Source: Mycobacterium sp. E183
Lineage (GTDB): Bacteria > Actinomycetota > Actinomycetes > Mycobacteriales > Mycobacteriaceae
DNA: 51,411 nucleotides
Reading direction: 5' to 3'
NCBI RefSeq assembly: GCF_001667735.1
Contig: NZ_LZJN01000196.1
Span: 1 to 51,411 of the forward strand
The stretch's first letter is position 1; every line of letters begins with the position of its first letter. Below are positions 1 through 8,400 of this stretch, piece after piece. The position numbers were made by a program, and so were the translations under genes. Below the pieces are notes generated by a model that worked only from the letters and a program-made list of their open reading frames with translations, did not search any database and had not been told where the DNA came from.

Positions 1-576
1 CGATAGCTTCTTGCCGATCAACGCCTGGCCGAGCATCTCGCGGAGCTGGGACAGCTGGTGGTCGTCGATGACGTCGCCGAGTTCGACGATGCGCTGGTCC
101 ACCCGACCGGTGTCGGTGATGACCACCATCAGCAGGCGGGCCGGCGTCAGCGCGATCACTTCGAGGTGGCGCACGGTGGACGACGTCAGCGTCGGGTACT
201 GCACCACGGCGACCTGGCGGGTCAGTTGGGCCAGCAGTCGCACCGCCCGGCGCAGCACGTCGTCCAGGTCGACGCCGGACTCCAGGAAGCTCAGGATCGC
301 GCTGCGCTCGGCGGAGGACAACGGCTTGACGTCGTGGAGCCGGTCGACGAACTCGCGGTAGCCCTTCTCGGTCGGCACGCGCCCGGAGCTGGTGTGCGGC
401 TGGGTGATGTACCCCTCGGCCTCCAGAACCGCCATGTCGTTGCGCACGGTGGCGGACGAGACGCCCAGGTTATGACGCTCCACCAGCGTCTTGGAACCGA
501 TGGGCTCCTTGGTGGCAACGAAATCGGCGACGATGGCACGCAACACCTCGAAACGCCGATCGTCGGCACTTCCCAC
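1..576 (-). CDS. hrcA: HrcA heat-shock repressor, 5' part (runs off the left edge)
   Basis: HrcA represses chaperone genes by binding CIRCE operators. The frame read leftwards from GTG at 576 gives 192 codons with no stop. It begins GSADDRRFEVLRAIVADF and contains a winged-helix segment (EPIGSKTLVERHNLGVSSAT, about residues 22-41), then TSSGRVPTEKGYREFVDRL, typical of the HrcA N-terminus. The last visible residues are LREMLGQALIGKKLS. The GTG is chosen because GGAGGTGA lies just upstream and residue 2 onward matches the family. In M. tuberculosis dnaJ2 follows hrcA, which would lie outside this window. No CIRCE inverted repeat is visible upstream, so I see no autoregulation through a local CIRCE site. 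Confidence 0.93.
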   Translation of the reverse strand, partial: MGSADDRRFEVLRAIVADFVATKEPIGSKTLVERHNLGVSSATVRNDMAVLEAEGYITQPHTSSGRVPTEKGYREFVDRLHDVKPLSSAERSAILSFLESGVDLDDVLRRAVRLLAQLTRQVAVVQYPTLTSSTVRHLEVIALTPARLLMVVITDTGRVDQRIVELGDVIDDHQLSQLREMLGQALIGKKLS

Positions 577-612
577 TCGTTGTCACCTCCCTGCACCGCG
601 CTGACCGGGTCC

Positions 613-618
613 ATTTTA
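613..618 (-). promoter_or_regulatory. Possible -10 element of hrcA
   Basis: The minus strand reads TAAAAT 37 bases upstream of the hrcA GTG, in an otherwise GC-rich intergenic region. No good -35 hexamer is seen at 16-18 bases. This is a by-eye call. Confidence 0.3.
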
Positions 619-782
619 CGGGTCTCGAGCCGCGCCAACGGTTACCAGCGGGCCGTCGGCGGCGGGCAGTCGGCGGCACCCGCAACGATTACCGACGCTT
701 CGGCGCTGGCGACCCTTCGTCCGGTTAGCCTTTCCAGCATGAACCGGTCCGGTGATCGCGACGCGTCGGGGAAGATCGGGCG

Positions 783-1097
783 ATGATTTTCAAGGGCGTG
801 CGCGACGGCAAGCCATACCCCGAGCATGGGCTGTCCTACCGGGATTGGGCCCAGATTCCGCCGCAGCAGATCCGGCTCGACGAATTGGTCACCACGACCA
901 CGGTGCTCGCCCTGGACCGCCTGCTGTCGGAGGACTCCACGTTCTACGGCGACCTGTTTCCGCACGCGGTGCGGTGGAAGGGCGTCACCTATCTCGAAGA
1001 CGGCCTGCACCGGGCGGTCCGCGCGGCTCTGCGGAACCGCACGGTGCTGCACGCGCGGATCTTCGACATGGACATGGCGCCGGGGCCGCCGCGGTAG
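783..1097 (+). CDS. Conserved hypothetical protein, Rv2375-like
   Basis: The product is 104 residues and lies next to hrcA in divergent orientation, the position of Rv2375 in M. tuberculosis. It has no signal peptide or membrane segment. The central part (LDELVTTTTVLALDRLL) and the C-terminal part (YLEDGLHRAVRAALRNRTVLHARIF) resemble the DGxHRxxAA core of small ParB-like proteins. That resemblance is my inference, and no function is established from sequence alone. The ATG start follows a weak GGGGAAG. The gene ends 63 bases before the next ATG and is probably transcribed on its own. Confidence 0.8.
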   Translation: MIFKGVRDGKPYPEHGLSYRDWAQIPPQQIRLDELVTTTTVLALDRLLSEDSTFYGDLFPHAVRWKGVTYLEDGLHRAVRAALRNRTVLHARIFDMDMAPGPPR

Positions 1098-1099
1098 CC

Positions 1100-1126
1100 G
1101 GTCACGTTTGCGCACCGCCGGGTGTC
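1100..1126 (+). promoter_or_regulatory. Candidate ECF41-type promoter (GGTCACG-N16-TGTC)
   Basis: GGTCACG at 1100-1106 and TGTC at 1123-1126 are separated by exactly 16 bases. The published ECF41 consensus, as I recall it, is TGTCACA-N16-CGTC; this site matches 5 of 7 and 3 of 4 positions. It lies directly upstream of the carboxymuconolactone-decarboxylase/ECF41 pair, as expected for an ECF41 factor controlling its own partner gene. The start codon is 34 bases downstream. Confidence 0.5.
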
Positions 1127-1160
1127 GACTTGGTGAGGACGACATTCAAGGAGGACCGCC

Positions 1161-1760
1161 ATGCCTCGGCTGCAAGGAGTCTCGGACCGTGACGCCGGTC
1201 TGGGCGCCAAGATCGCCTTCTTCTTCACCAAACGCAAGCTGGCCCAGATGACCGGGCTCGAAACGGCCGGGATGCTGGAACCGCTGCGGATGTACGCGCA
1301 CATCCCCCGGCTGCTCAACGCGTACGGCAGGCTCGAGCAGGCCGAGTCGAAGCTGGACATCCTGCGCCCCCGCGACCGTGCGCTCGCGGAACTCAAGGCG
1401 GCGACGACGGTGCACTGCGAGTACTGCATCGACCTGGGTTCGCAGATCGCCCGCCGGTGGGGCATCACCGACGAGGAACTGCTCGCGATGGCCGATTATC
1501 GGAACGCCGCGTGCTTCTCCGACGTCGACAAGCTGATCCTCGAGTACGCCACCGCGATCAGCCGCACCCCCGTCGAGGTCAGCGACGAGCTTTTCGATGC
1601 GCTGCGCGGGCATTTCGACACCGCCCAACTCGTCGGGCTCACCCACGTCATCACGCTGGGCAACCTGCGGGCCCGCTTCAACCTCGCGCTCGGTATCGGC
1701 TCGTCCGGCTTCTCGGGCGACCGGGTCTGCGCCCTGCCGGAAACCCACGGTGACACGTGA
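1161..1760 (+). CDS. Carboxymuconolactone decarboxylase/AhpD-family protein
   Basis: This 199-residue AhpD-like all-helical protein carries a redox CxxC (C86-E-Y-C89) followed by IDLGSQIARRWGITDEEL. In AhpD the CxxC acts in peroxide reduction; here the substrate is unknown. The start is clear because AGGAGG sits 7 bases before ATG. The stop TGA overlaps the GTG start of the sigma-factor gene (GTGA), so the two are translationally coupled. Such proteins are the characteristic genomic partners of ECF41 sigma factors, which supports both calls. The pair is absent between the Rv2375 and cfp2 orthologues of M. tuberculosis. Confidence 0.88.
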   Translation: MPRLQGVSDRDAGLGAKIAFFFTKRKLAQMTGLETAGMLEPLRMYAHIPRLLNAYGRLEQAESKLDILRPRDRALAELKAATTVHCEYCIDLGSQIARRWGITDEELLAMADYRNAACFSDVDKLILEYATAISRTPVEVSDELFDALRGHFDTAQLVGLTHVITLGNLRARFNLALGIGSSGFSGDRVCALPETHGDT

Positions 1761-2632
1761 CCGTCGCTGCGTCGGTGACGGCGCGTTTCGAGGCGGCGCG
1801 GCCGCAGCTGGGCGCCATCGCCTACCGCATGCTGGGCTCGATCGACGACGCCCAGGACGCCGTGCAGGAGGCGTGGCTGCGGCTGAGCGGAAGCCACGCC
1901 GACGGGATCGCCAATCTGGACGCCTGGCTGACCACCGTGGTGGCCCGCATCTGTTTGAACATGCTCCGCGACCGCCGGGCCCGCGGACGGGAGGACCTGG
2001 CCGCCGTCCTGCCGGACCCGATCGTGGAAGCCGACGGCGAGTTCGACCCCGAACACCGGGCGATGCTCGCCGACGCGGTCGGGCTGGCGTTGTTCGTGGT
2101 GCTGGATACGTTGCCGCCCGAGCAGCGCCTGGCGTTTGTGCTGCACGACGCGTTCGCCGTGCCGTTCGACCAGATCGCGCCCATCGTCGGCCGCACGCCG
2201 GAGGCCACCCGCAAGCTGGCCAGCCGGGCGCGCCGGCGGATCGAACAGGCCGACCCGTCCCCCGACGGCGACGCGACCGCCCAGCGGGAGGCCGTCGACG
2301 CGTTCTTCGCGGCGGGCCGCAGCGGCGACTTCGACCGCCTGGTCGCGGTGCTGGATCCCGAGGTGGTGCTGCGCGGGGACTTCGGCCGCGGCACCCCCGG
2401 CTTCCGCGCCGAGGGTGCACCCACCGTGGCCAAGCTGGCCCGCAGCTATGCGGGCCCGGACCGCGAGGTGCGCGCCGCGACAGTCAACGGGGCGGCCGGC
2501 GCGGTGATCTTCGTCGCCGGGCAGGCGACGGCGATCATGGGATTCGTCGTGCGCGACGGCCTGATCGCCTCGATCGACGTGCTGGCCGACCCCGTCCGCA
2601 TCGCGCGGTTAGACCTGCGCGCCGATCACTGA
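1757..2632 (+). CDS. ECF41-type RNA polymerase sigma factor (SigJ-like) with SnoaL-like C-terminus
   Basis: The product is 291 residues. Sigma region 2 (YRMLGSIDDAQDAVQEAWLRL, about 23-43) and region 4 (LPPEQRLAFVLHDAFAVPFDQIAPIVGRTPEATRKLASRARRRI, about 117-161) are followed by an SnoaL/NTF2-like extension of about 120 residues (from VDAFFAAGRSGDFDRLVAVL). The inter-domain linker has AVLPDPIV, the counterpart of the WLPEP motif of ECF41. The extension keeps VNGAAGAVIF, but the DGGGR motif is degenerate (GDFGRG). In ECF41 the C-terminal domain replaces an anti-sigma factor and modulates activity. The gene converges on cfp2 copy 1, and their 3' ends overlap by 7 bases. Confidence 0.9.
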   Translation: MTVAASVTARFEAARPQLGAIAYRMLGSIDDAQDAVQEAWLRLSGSHADGIANLDAWLTTVVARICLNMLRDRRARGREDLAAVLPDPIVEADGEFDPEHRAMLADAVGLALFVVLDTLPPEQRLAFVLHDAFAVPFDQIAPIVGRTPEATRKLASRARRRIEQADPSPDGDATAQREAVDAFFAAGRSGDFDRLVAVLDPEVVLRGDFGRGTPGFRAEGAPTVAKLARSYAGPDREVRAATVNGAAGAVIFVAGQATAIMGFVVRDGLIASIDVLADPVRIARLDLRADH

Positions 2633-3129
2633 CCGGCGGCTTGCAGCAACTCCATCGCCGACGCCCGCGACAACACCCAGCCGCCCTGGTTGACGAACGT
2701 GACGTTCTGCGTGACCGGTGACGTCAGCTTCGGGCCGGAGACCGCGACGTCAGCCGTGGCCGAGCCGGCCGCGGCCGGCTGGATGTTCGTGACACCGAAC
2801 GACAGGGGCAGGTCGCCGTTCTTGGCCGCCTTCTGCAGCTTCTTGTCGGCGACGTGCGCCTCGATGCCACTGATGCCGCCCTGAACCAGGTTGCTCTTGC
2901 TGGCGAACGAGACGCTCGGGTCGGCCAGGCTGTTCAGCACGCCGGTCAGCTGATCGGCGGTCGGCAGGTCGGCGGCCGCAACCGGAGCCGGATCCTGCGG
3001 TAACGGCGCACCGATCGCTGCGAGCCGCACCTGGTCCATCGAAGGCGCGATGGAGACCGCGCCGGCGGCCGCACCCCCGATGACGGCGAATGCTGCCGCG
3101 CTGGTGGCGAGCAACTTGACGGTTTTCAT
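2626..3129 (-). CDS. cfp2: CFP2/MTB12-family secreted low-molecular-weight antigen, copy 1
   Basis: This is a 167-residue exported protein. The N-terminus (MKTVKLLATSAAAFAVIGG) is a signal peptide, followed by the MTB12-type domain: MDQVRLAAIGAPLPQDP, LPTADQLTGVLNSLADPSVSF and a C-terminal NQGGWVLSRASAMELLQAA. MTB12/CFP2 is an abundant culture-filtrate antigen of unclear function. The ATG at 3129 is preferred to upstream in-frame starts because GAAGGGGGAACC precedes it and it begins the signal peptide. A second, diverged copy lies upstream in the same orientation. The 3' end overlaps the convergent sigma-factor gene by 7 bases. Confidence 0.93.
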   Translation of the reverse strand: MKTVKLLATSAAAFAVIGGAAAGAVSIAPSMDQVRLAAIGAPLPQDPAPVAAADLPTADQLTGVLNSLADPSVSFASKSNLVQGGISGIEAHVADKKLQKAAKNGDLPLSFGVTNIQPAAAGSATADVAVSGPKLTSPVTQNVTFVNQGGWVLSRASAMELLQAAGQ

Positions 3130-3306
3130 GGTTCCCCCTTCGACGGGCGCGCCTGGTGAAACGGATCCACGCATCTGGCGTGGTGTCAACGCGCCTGCTA
3201 CTCCTGTTGATTCGCCTGGCGGCATGGCTACGTTACGGCCACGCCATGTGAAGACAACAGGCGGAACCTGTGCCCCAGCTGTGTGGCGGCCCAGAATTGC
3301 GGCCGG

Positions 3307-3822
3307 CTAGTTGGTCGCGGTCGCGGCCTGGATCAGGGCGATGGCGGCGTCGTGCTGCAGGACCCAGTTGCCGCCCTGATTGACGAACACCAGGTGCTTT
3401 TCCACCGGCCCGGCGAACTTCGGACCCGAGATCGCCACGTCGGCCTGGGCCATGTTCGGGCCGGCCGGCGCGATGTTCGTCACGGCGAAGGTCTCCGGAA
3501 AGTTGCCGTTGCGGTAGGCCTTTCGCAGATCGTGATCGGCAACGTGGCCCTCGTCGGGGGTGATGCCGTTCTCCACCAGGTTGTTCTTGGTGGTGTACGA
3601 GACGCCCGGATTGGTCGCCTGGTCGCACAGGGTCGACAACTGCTCCGCGGTCGGAAGAGCGCCCGGGGCCGGCGGCGGCGGTGGCGGGTCCTGCGGGAGC
3701 GGCGCGCCGAGCGCGGCCAACCGCACCTGATCCATCGGTGCCGCGACGAAAACGCCACCGCCGGCTCCCCCTAAGACGGCGAACGCCGCCACGCCGGTGG
3801 CAATACTCTTCATGGTTTTCAC
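3307..3822 (-). CDS. CFP2/MTB12-family secreted antigen, copy 2
   Basis: The product is 171 residues with the same layout as copy 1: a signal peptide (VKTMKSIATGVAAFAVLGG), then MDQVRLAALGAPLPQDP, a Pro-rich spacer (PPPPPAPGA), LPTAEQLSTLCDQATNPGVSY and FVNQGGNWVLQHDAAIALIQAA. The GTG at 3822 is preferred over ATG at 3813 because the leader GAAGGGGGAACC is identical to that before copy 1, with GTG replacing ATG. M. tuberculosis has one cfp2 (Rv2376c) here, so this is a tandem duplication or a second locus-specific paralogue. The spacer and the single cysteine differ between copies. A structural, envelope-exposed role is inference. Confidence 0.92.
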   Translation of the reverse strand: MKTMKSIATGVAAFAVLGGAGGGVFVAAPMDQVRLAALGAPLPQDPPPPPPAPGALPTAEQLSTLCDQATNPGVSYTTKNNLVENGITPDEGHVADHDLRKAYRNGNFPETFAVTNIAPAGPNMAQADVAISGPKFAGPVEKHLVFVNQGGNWVLQHDAAIALIQAATATN

Positions 3823-3923
3823 GGTTCCCCCTTCGATACGCATGCACCATGGCGGGATCTCAGCGATCTTGTCCCCCACACGGTTCCGCGTGACCACGGT
3901 TAGTAGGTGTAAGTGTGCCTGGT

Positions 3924-3954
3924 GTGACCGGCGATTGTGTCTCGGGCCGGTCAC
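3924..3954 (-). terminator. Candidate terminator hairpin of the mbt operon
   Basis: Perfect 9-bp arms GTGACCGGC (3924-3932) and GCCGGTCAC (3946-3954) flank a 13-base loop, 36 bases beyond the mbtH stop. No T-run follows, as is common for mycobacterial hairpins. It could instead be a regulatory site upstream of cfp2 copy 2. Confidence 0.4.
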
Positions 3955-3990
3955 GGTACGGCGACGCTACGGCCGCGCACCGCCCGCCCG

Positions 3991-4209
3991 TTACGAGCGT
4001 CGCTCGATCGATTCCCGGAGACTCTTCGGCCGGATGTCGGTCCAGTTCTGCTCGATGTAGTCGAGGCACTCCGCGCGGCTCGCCTCGCCGTAGACCACGC
4101 GCCACCCCGCCGGCTTGTCGGCGAAGCTCGGCCACAGGCTGTGTTGATCCTCGTCGTTGACGAGGACGAAGAAGGTGCCGTTCTCGTCATCGAAGGGGTT
4201 GATGCTCAT
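3991..4209 (-). CDS. mbtH: MbtH, NRPS adenylation-domain partner protein
   Basis: The 72-residue founding-type MbtH-like protein has the diagnostic NPFDDENGTFFVLVNDEDQH and SLWPSFADKPAGW, with the conserved Trp and Pro residues that contact adenylation domains. It binds the A domains of MbtB, MbtE and MbtF and is needed for their solubility and activity. It is the last gene of the mbt polycistron and starts 23 bases inside mbtG, so it is translationally coupled. Its size and position match Rv2377c. Confidence 0.98.
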   Translation of the reverse strand: MSINPFDDENGTFFVLVNDEDQHSLWPSFADKPAGWRVVYGEASRAECLDYIEQNWTDIRPKSLRESIERRS

Positions 4210-5482
4210 CGCGTCTCCTTGTCGTGTGCTGGGGCGGGCCCACCGAACCCACCGTGGATCCCAATACCCGGTCTGACAACAATCCCAAGCAGCTGAGGTT
4301 GGGAAATCCCGGCCCCTGCGTCAGACCGGAGAGGTTGGGCAGGAACAACTTGGGTGCGACGTCGGTGACGGCCAGGTCGTGGCCGATCGCCTCCTGCAGG
4401 CTGTCGGCGGTCAGCGGTCCGCCCAGGCCGAGCTCCAACAGGTCCAGCACGTCCTGGCCGAACAACGACGTGAACCACAGCGAGTCGGCGCCAGAACCGT
4501 CGATGACGAGGTCGAAACCGTGCACCGTCTCGAGGTTCTCGCTGCCGCGGTTGGTGGACAGGGTCAGTCGGATCTGCCCGTCGCGGCCCACCGCGTGGGC
4601 CACCCGGCCCCGCAGATGGCGGATGCGGTCGTCGGCCAGCAGGGCCTCCTGCACGTTCGCCGAGAAGACCCCGCGGTCGGTGCGGGCCAGCGCGTCGCGG
4701 CGTTCGGCCAGCGTCAGCGCGCTCCAATCGGTGGGGTCGGAGAACAGCGAGTTCTCGAAGAAGCTCTCCCCGCGGGTGAACAGCGTCACCTGCGGCGAGA
4801 TGACGGTGATGGTTGAAACCCGGTGCCGGAACAGCTCGTTGAGCATCGACGCCGCGGTCTCGCCGCCGCCGATCACCGCCACGCGCTCGGCGCTGATCCG
4901 GTCGTGACCCGCGGCGCGGTCCCAGAACTGGGCGATCGACAGCATGCGCGGATTGCCGGGCAGCAAGGATTTCTCGGCCTGACCGGGCCCGGTGATCATC
5001 AGGGCGTCGGCTTGCACGGTCGTCTCGTGGGTGTGCAGCGTCCACTGGTCCCCGCTCACGGCCAGCCGTTCCACCTCACCGTGCACCACGTTGAGGCCGA
5101 TCCGGTCGGCCACCCAGCCCAGGTATTGGCTCCACTTGCGATGGGTCGGCGCCGGGCGGCCGCGGTCGATCCACTCGGCGAACGACGCCGTGGCGATCAA
5201 ATAGGACTGCCAGCTATAGCGGGTCATCCGCTCGTCGAGTTCGGCGTTGCGGCGGGGCACCAGTGCCGAGCGGTAGGGGAACCCGACATCCTTCTCCGGG
5301 CTGGTGCCCAGCCGGTGCGCGCCGTCGGTCCAGCCGCCGCTCGCCTGCCAGTTCGCCGCCACGCCGATACGTTCGACGGCGATCACCTCGGGGGCGTCGA
5401 CACCCATGTCCCGCAGCACGGAAGCCTTGGCCGCGACGGCGACCGCCTTGGCTCCCGCGCCGAGGATCGCAAGTGTGCTCAT
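4187..5482 (-). CDS. mbtG: MbtG, lysine N6-hydroxylase (FAD/NADPH monooxygenase)
   Basis: The product is 431 residues, the same length as M. tuberculosis MbtG as I recall. The N-terminal MSTLAILGAGAKAVAVAAKA gives an FAD-binding GxGxxx motif, and VAVIGGGETAASMLNEL (around residue 200) gives the NADPH-binding motif. It belongs to the ornithine/lysine N-hydroxylase family and makes the hydroxamate-forming N6-OH group of the mycobactin lysines. The ATG at 5482 overlaps the mbtF stop (ATGA). An upstream in-frame start at 5512 would extend into mbtF and lacks conservation. The 3' end overlaps mbtH. Confidence 0.97.
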   Translation of the reverse strand: MSTLAILGAGAKAVAVAAKASVLRDMGVDAPEVIAVERIGVAANWQASGGWTDGAHRLGTSPEKDVGFPYRSALVPRRNAELDERMTRYSWQSYLIATASFAEWIDRGRPAPTHRKWSQYLGWVADRIGLNVVHGEVERLAVSGDQWTLHTHETTVQADALMITGPGQAEKSLLPGNPRMLSIAQFWDRAAGHDRISAERVAVIGGGETAASMLNELFRHRVSTITVISPQVTLFTRGESFFENSLFSDPTDWSALTLAERRDALARTDRGVFSANVQEALLADDRIRHLRGRVAHAVGRDGQIRLTLSTNRGSENLETVHGFDLVIDGSGADSLWFTSLFGQDVLDLLELGLGGPLTADSLQEAIGHDLAVTDVAPKLFLPNLSGLTQGPGFPNLSCLGLLSDRVLGSTVGSVGPPQHTTRRRDEHQPLR

Positions 5483-8400
5483 GGGGCCATCTCCCGTAGC
5501 GATTCGATCCAAAGATGTTGCAGCTCGGCGACATCGGCGTCACTGAGAATGTCGGGCAGCGTGCGCCACTGCGCGGCCAGCACCCGCTGCCCGTCGAAGG
5601 TGAGCATGGCGGCCACGATGGTGAGCTCGTGGCGGACCGCGAGATCGGGTTCGGGCTGTGGCGACACCCCGGCCAGCAGCTCCCGCTCCAGCGTCAACGC
5701 GGTGCCGCCGTGGGCATGGGCGGCTCCGATGTAGTTCAGCAGCAGTTGCGGCCGGCGCAGCGGGGCGAGTCGCTCGGCGGTGTCGGTGCGCAGGTAGCGC
5801 AGCAACCCGTAGTCCAGCCCATCGCCCGGGATCGTCGCCAGCAGCTCCCCCGCGCCTCGTGGGCCCGTCGACGTCACCCGAATCGGGTAGATGGAGCTCA
5901 ACAGCCCGACGGTGTCGCCGGTATCGATGCTGCGCGTGCCCGTGCCGTCGACGAGACCGTCGGCGCGCCCGTGTGTTTCGAGCGCCAGCAGGGGCGGTGG
6001 CGTGGCCTGGTCGCGCGAGCGCCGCCACCGCGTCACCGTCGCCGCCGTGGCGGCGATCAACAGGTGGGGCATCGGCAGGCCCGAGCCCAGTAACCGGCGG
6101 GTGAGGTCGGCGTCGGTGGCGATCATGCGGACGTCCAGATCGCGGGCGCGGTCGCGACGCGGATCGACCCGCCGGGCGCCGAGGTCGGGATCGTCGCCGT
6201 CGGACTGGGCGGCCCAGAACTGCACGGTGTCCAGTCGGTGAGCGCGCTCGATGAGGGCGGCGGCCCAGCGCCGGTAGCTGGTGTGTTCGCGGATCGGCGC
6301 GGGCGCACGCCCGGTGGTCAAAGCCGTTAGGGCGGAGTCCAATTCGCCGAGGACGACCCGCCAGGACGCCGGGTCCATCGCAAGGACATGGGCGGCCAGC
6401 AGCAGGACGCTCGGCCCGGCCGGGGGCCGAAGCCATACCGCGGCCAGCATCGTCCCCCGCTCCGGGTCGAGGCGGTCGACGGCCCCGGCCGCGTAGGCGG
6501 GGATCACCGCTCGCAGATCGTCGGAGGTCGCAACCTCGTCGATGAGTCCGGTGTGGGTGTCCGGTGCCGAAACCAGGGTCATGGCGGCCCGGTCCAGGCG
6601 GGAGCGCAGCACCTCGTGGGCGTTCACGATGCCGGCCAGCGCGGCGTCCAGTTGTTCGCGGGTGACGTTGTCGGGCAGCCGGATGGCCTCGGTCTGCGCC
6701 AGGCGGCGCGGCTCACCGAATTCGTAGAGCCATCGTCCGTTGGGCAACACCGGCATGGGTCCGGTGTCCTCTTCGGCATCGCTTGCGGCAGAGTACGTTT
6801 CGGAGTCGATCGCCTCCGCTAATTCGCGGATGTTGGCGCACTCGAGGACGAGCCTGGCGCGCAGGGCAATTCCCCGCGCCCGGGTCGCCTGGACCACCGA
6901 CAGGGCCGTGATGCTGTCCAAACCCAGCTGCAGGAAATCCGCGGAGACGTCGACTCGCGGCTGGTGGAGCAGCTCCGAAAGCACTTCGGCCAGTGCGGCT
7001 TCGGTCGGCGTTGCGGGGGCGGCCTCGGCGGGATCCGGCTCGTTGGCGTCGAAGGCGCTGAGCGCGGCCTCGTCCAGCTTGCCGTTGACCGTCAAGGGGA
7101 TCTCGTCGACCGCGAGGATGCGCTGAGGGATCATGTAGCGCGGCAACCGGGTGCCGAGCATCGTACGTAGCTCGGCCGCCGTCGGCGGCCGGGGCGCCGC
7201 TTCGGCGACGACCACGTAGGCCGTCAGCAGCGCGACCCCATGGCGCCGGCGCACCACGACCCCCGCTCGCCGGACGGCGGGATGCGATTCGAGCGCGGCC
7301 GCGATCTCGCCCGGCTCGACGCGGTAGCCGCGGATCTTGACCTGAGCGTCGGCGCGGCCCACGTATACCAGCGAGCCGTCGGGGGCCCGACGCACCAAAT
7401 CGCCAGTGCGGTACATGCGTTCGCCGGTCGCGAACGGGTCGGCGACGAACCGCTGCCCGGTTTGGGCGGCGCGGCCCAGATAACCGCGGGCCAGCTGGGC
7501 GCCGGCGAGATACAGCTCGCCCGTCACGCCGCCCGGAACCGGTCGCAGCGCGGAGTCCAGCACGTAGCCGCGCGTGTACGCGGTCGGCCGCCCGATCGAC
7601 GGGTCGTCATGCTCGGCGATGGCGGCGACCACCGCCTCGACCGTCGTTTCGGTGGGGCCATAGCAGTTGTGGGCCGCCATGCCGGTGCGCGCGCACTCGG
7701 CGCGGATGAGGTTCCAGTCGGGCTTGCCGAGCGCTTCCCCGCCCAGGGCCAGCACCGCCAGCGGCACCGTGCTCAGCAAACCGCATGCCGCGAGTTGGGC
7801 AAACATCGACGGGGTGGTGTCGATCATGTCGATGCGGTGCTCGGCGATCGCCTCGACCAGCGCCTCGGCATCGGTCTGCGTGTGCTCGTCGACGACGTGC
7901 ACGGCGTGACCGTCGAGCAGCGCGACCAACGGCTGCCAGGCGGCGTCGAACGCGAACGACCACGCGTGCGCGATGCGCAGCGGCCGGCCCAGCCGGGCGG
8001 CCGCCGGGCGCAGCACGTTGTCCAGGTGGTCGTCGGCGTATGCGCTTAGGGCTGCGTGAGTTCCGATGACTCCCTTGGGTTCTCCGGTGGTACCCGACGT
8101 GAAGACGACGTAGGCGGCTTGCCCGGGCGACACTTCGACCGGGTGGAAGCCCGCGCCCGGCGGTTCGCCGGCCAGCGGCGACTCCTCGTCGAGCACGATC
8201 GCGGCGCCGGATTGACGCAGGATCGATTCCACCCGTTCCGGGGGTGTTGTCGGCTCCATGGGCACGCACATGCCGCCGGCCTTGAGCACGGCCAGCATCG
8301 CGACGATGTAGTGCGGTCCCCGGGAAAGCCGAATGGCCACCGGGCTTTCGGGCCGCACGCCGCGGTCCGCGAGGCGGGCGGCCAGGCCGTTGGCGAGGGC

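Noticed and set aside
577..782. CIRCE operator upstream of hrcA
   Set aside because: No TTAGCACTC-N9-GAGTGCTAA-like repeat can be found in the intergenic region.
3885..3915. GGTTAG half-site resembling an IdeR box upstream of cfp2 copy 2
   Set aside because: Only the left half matches; the right half does not, giving about 8 of 19.
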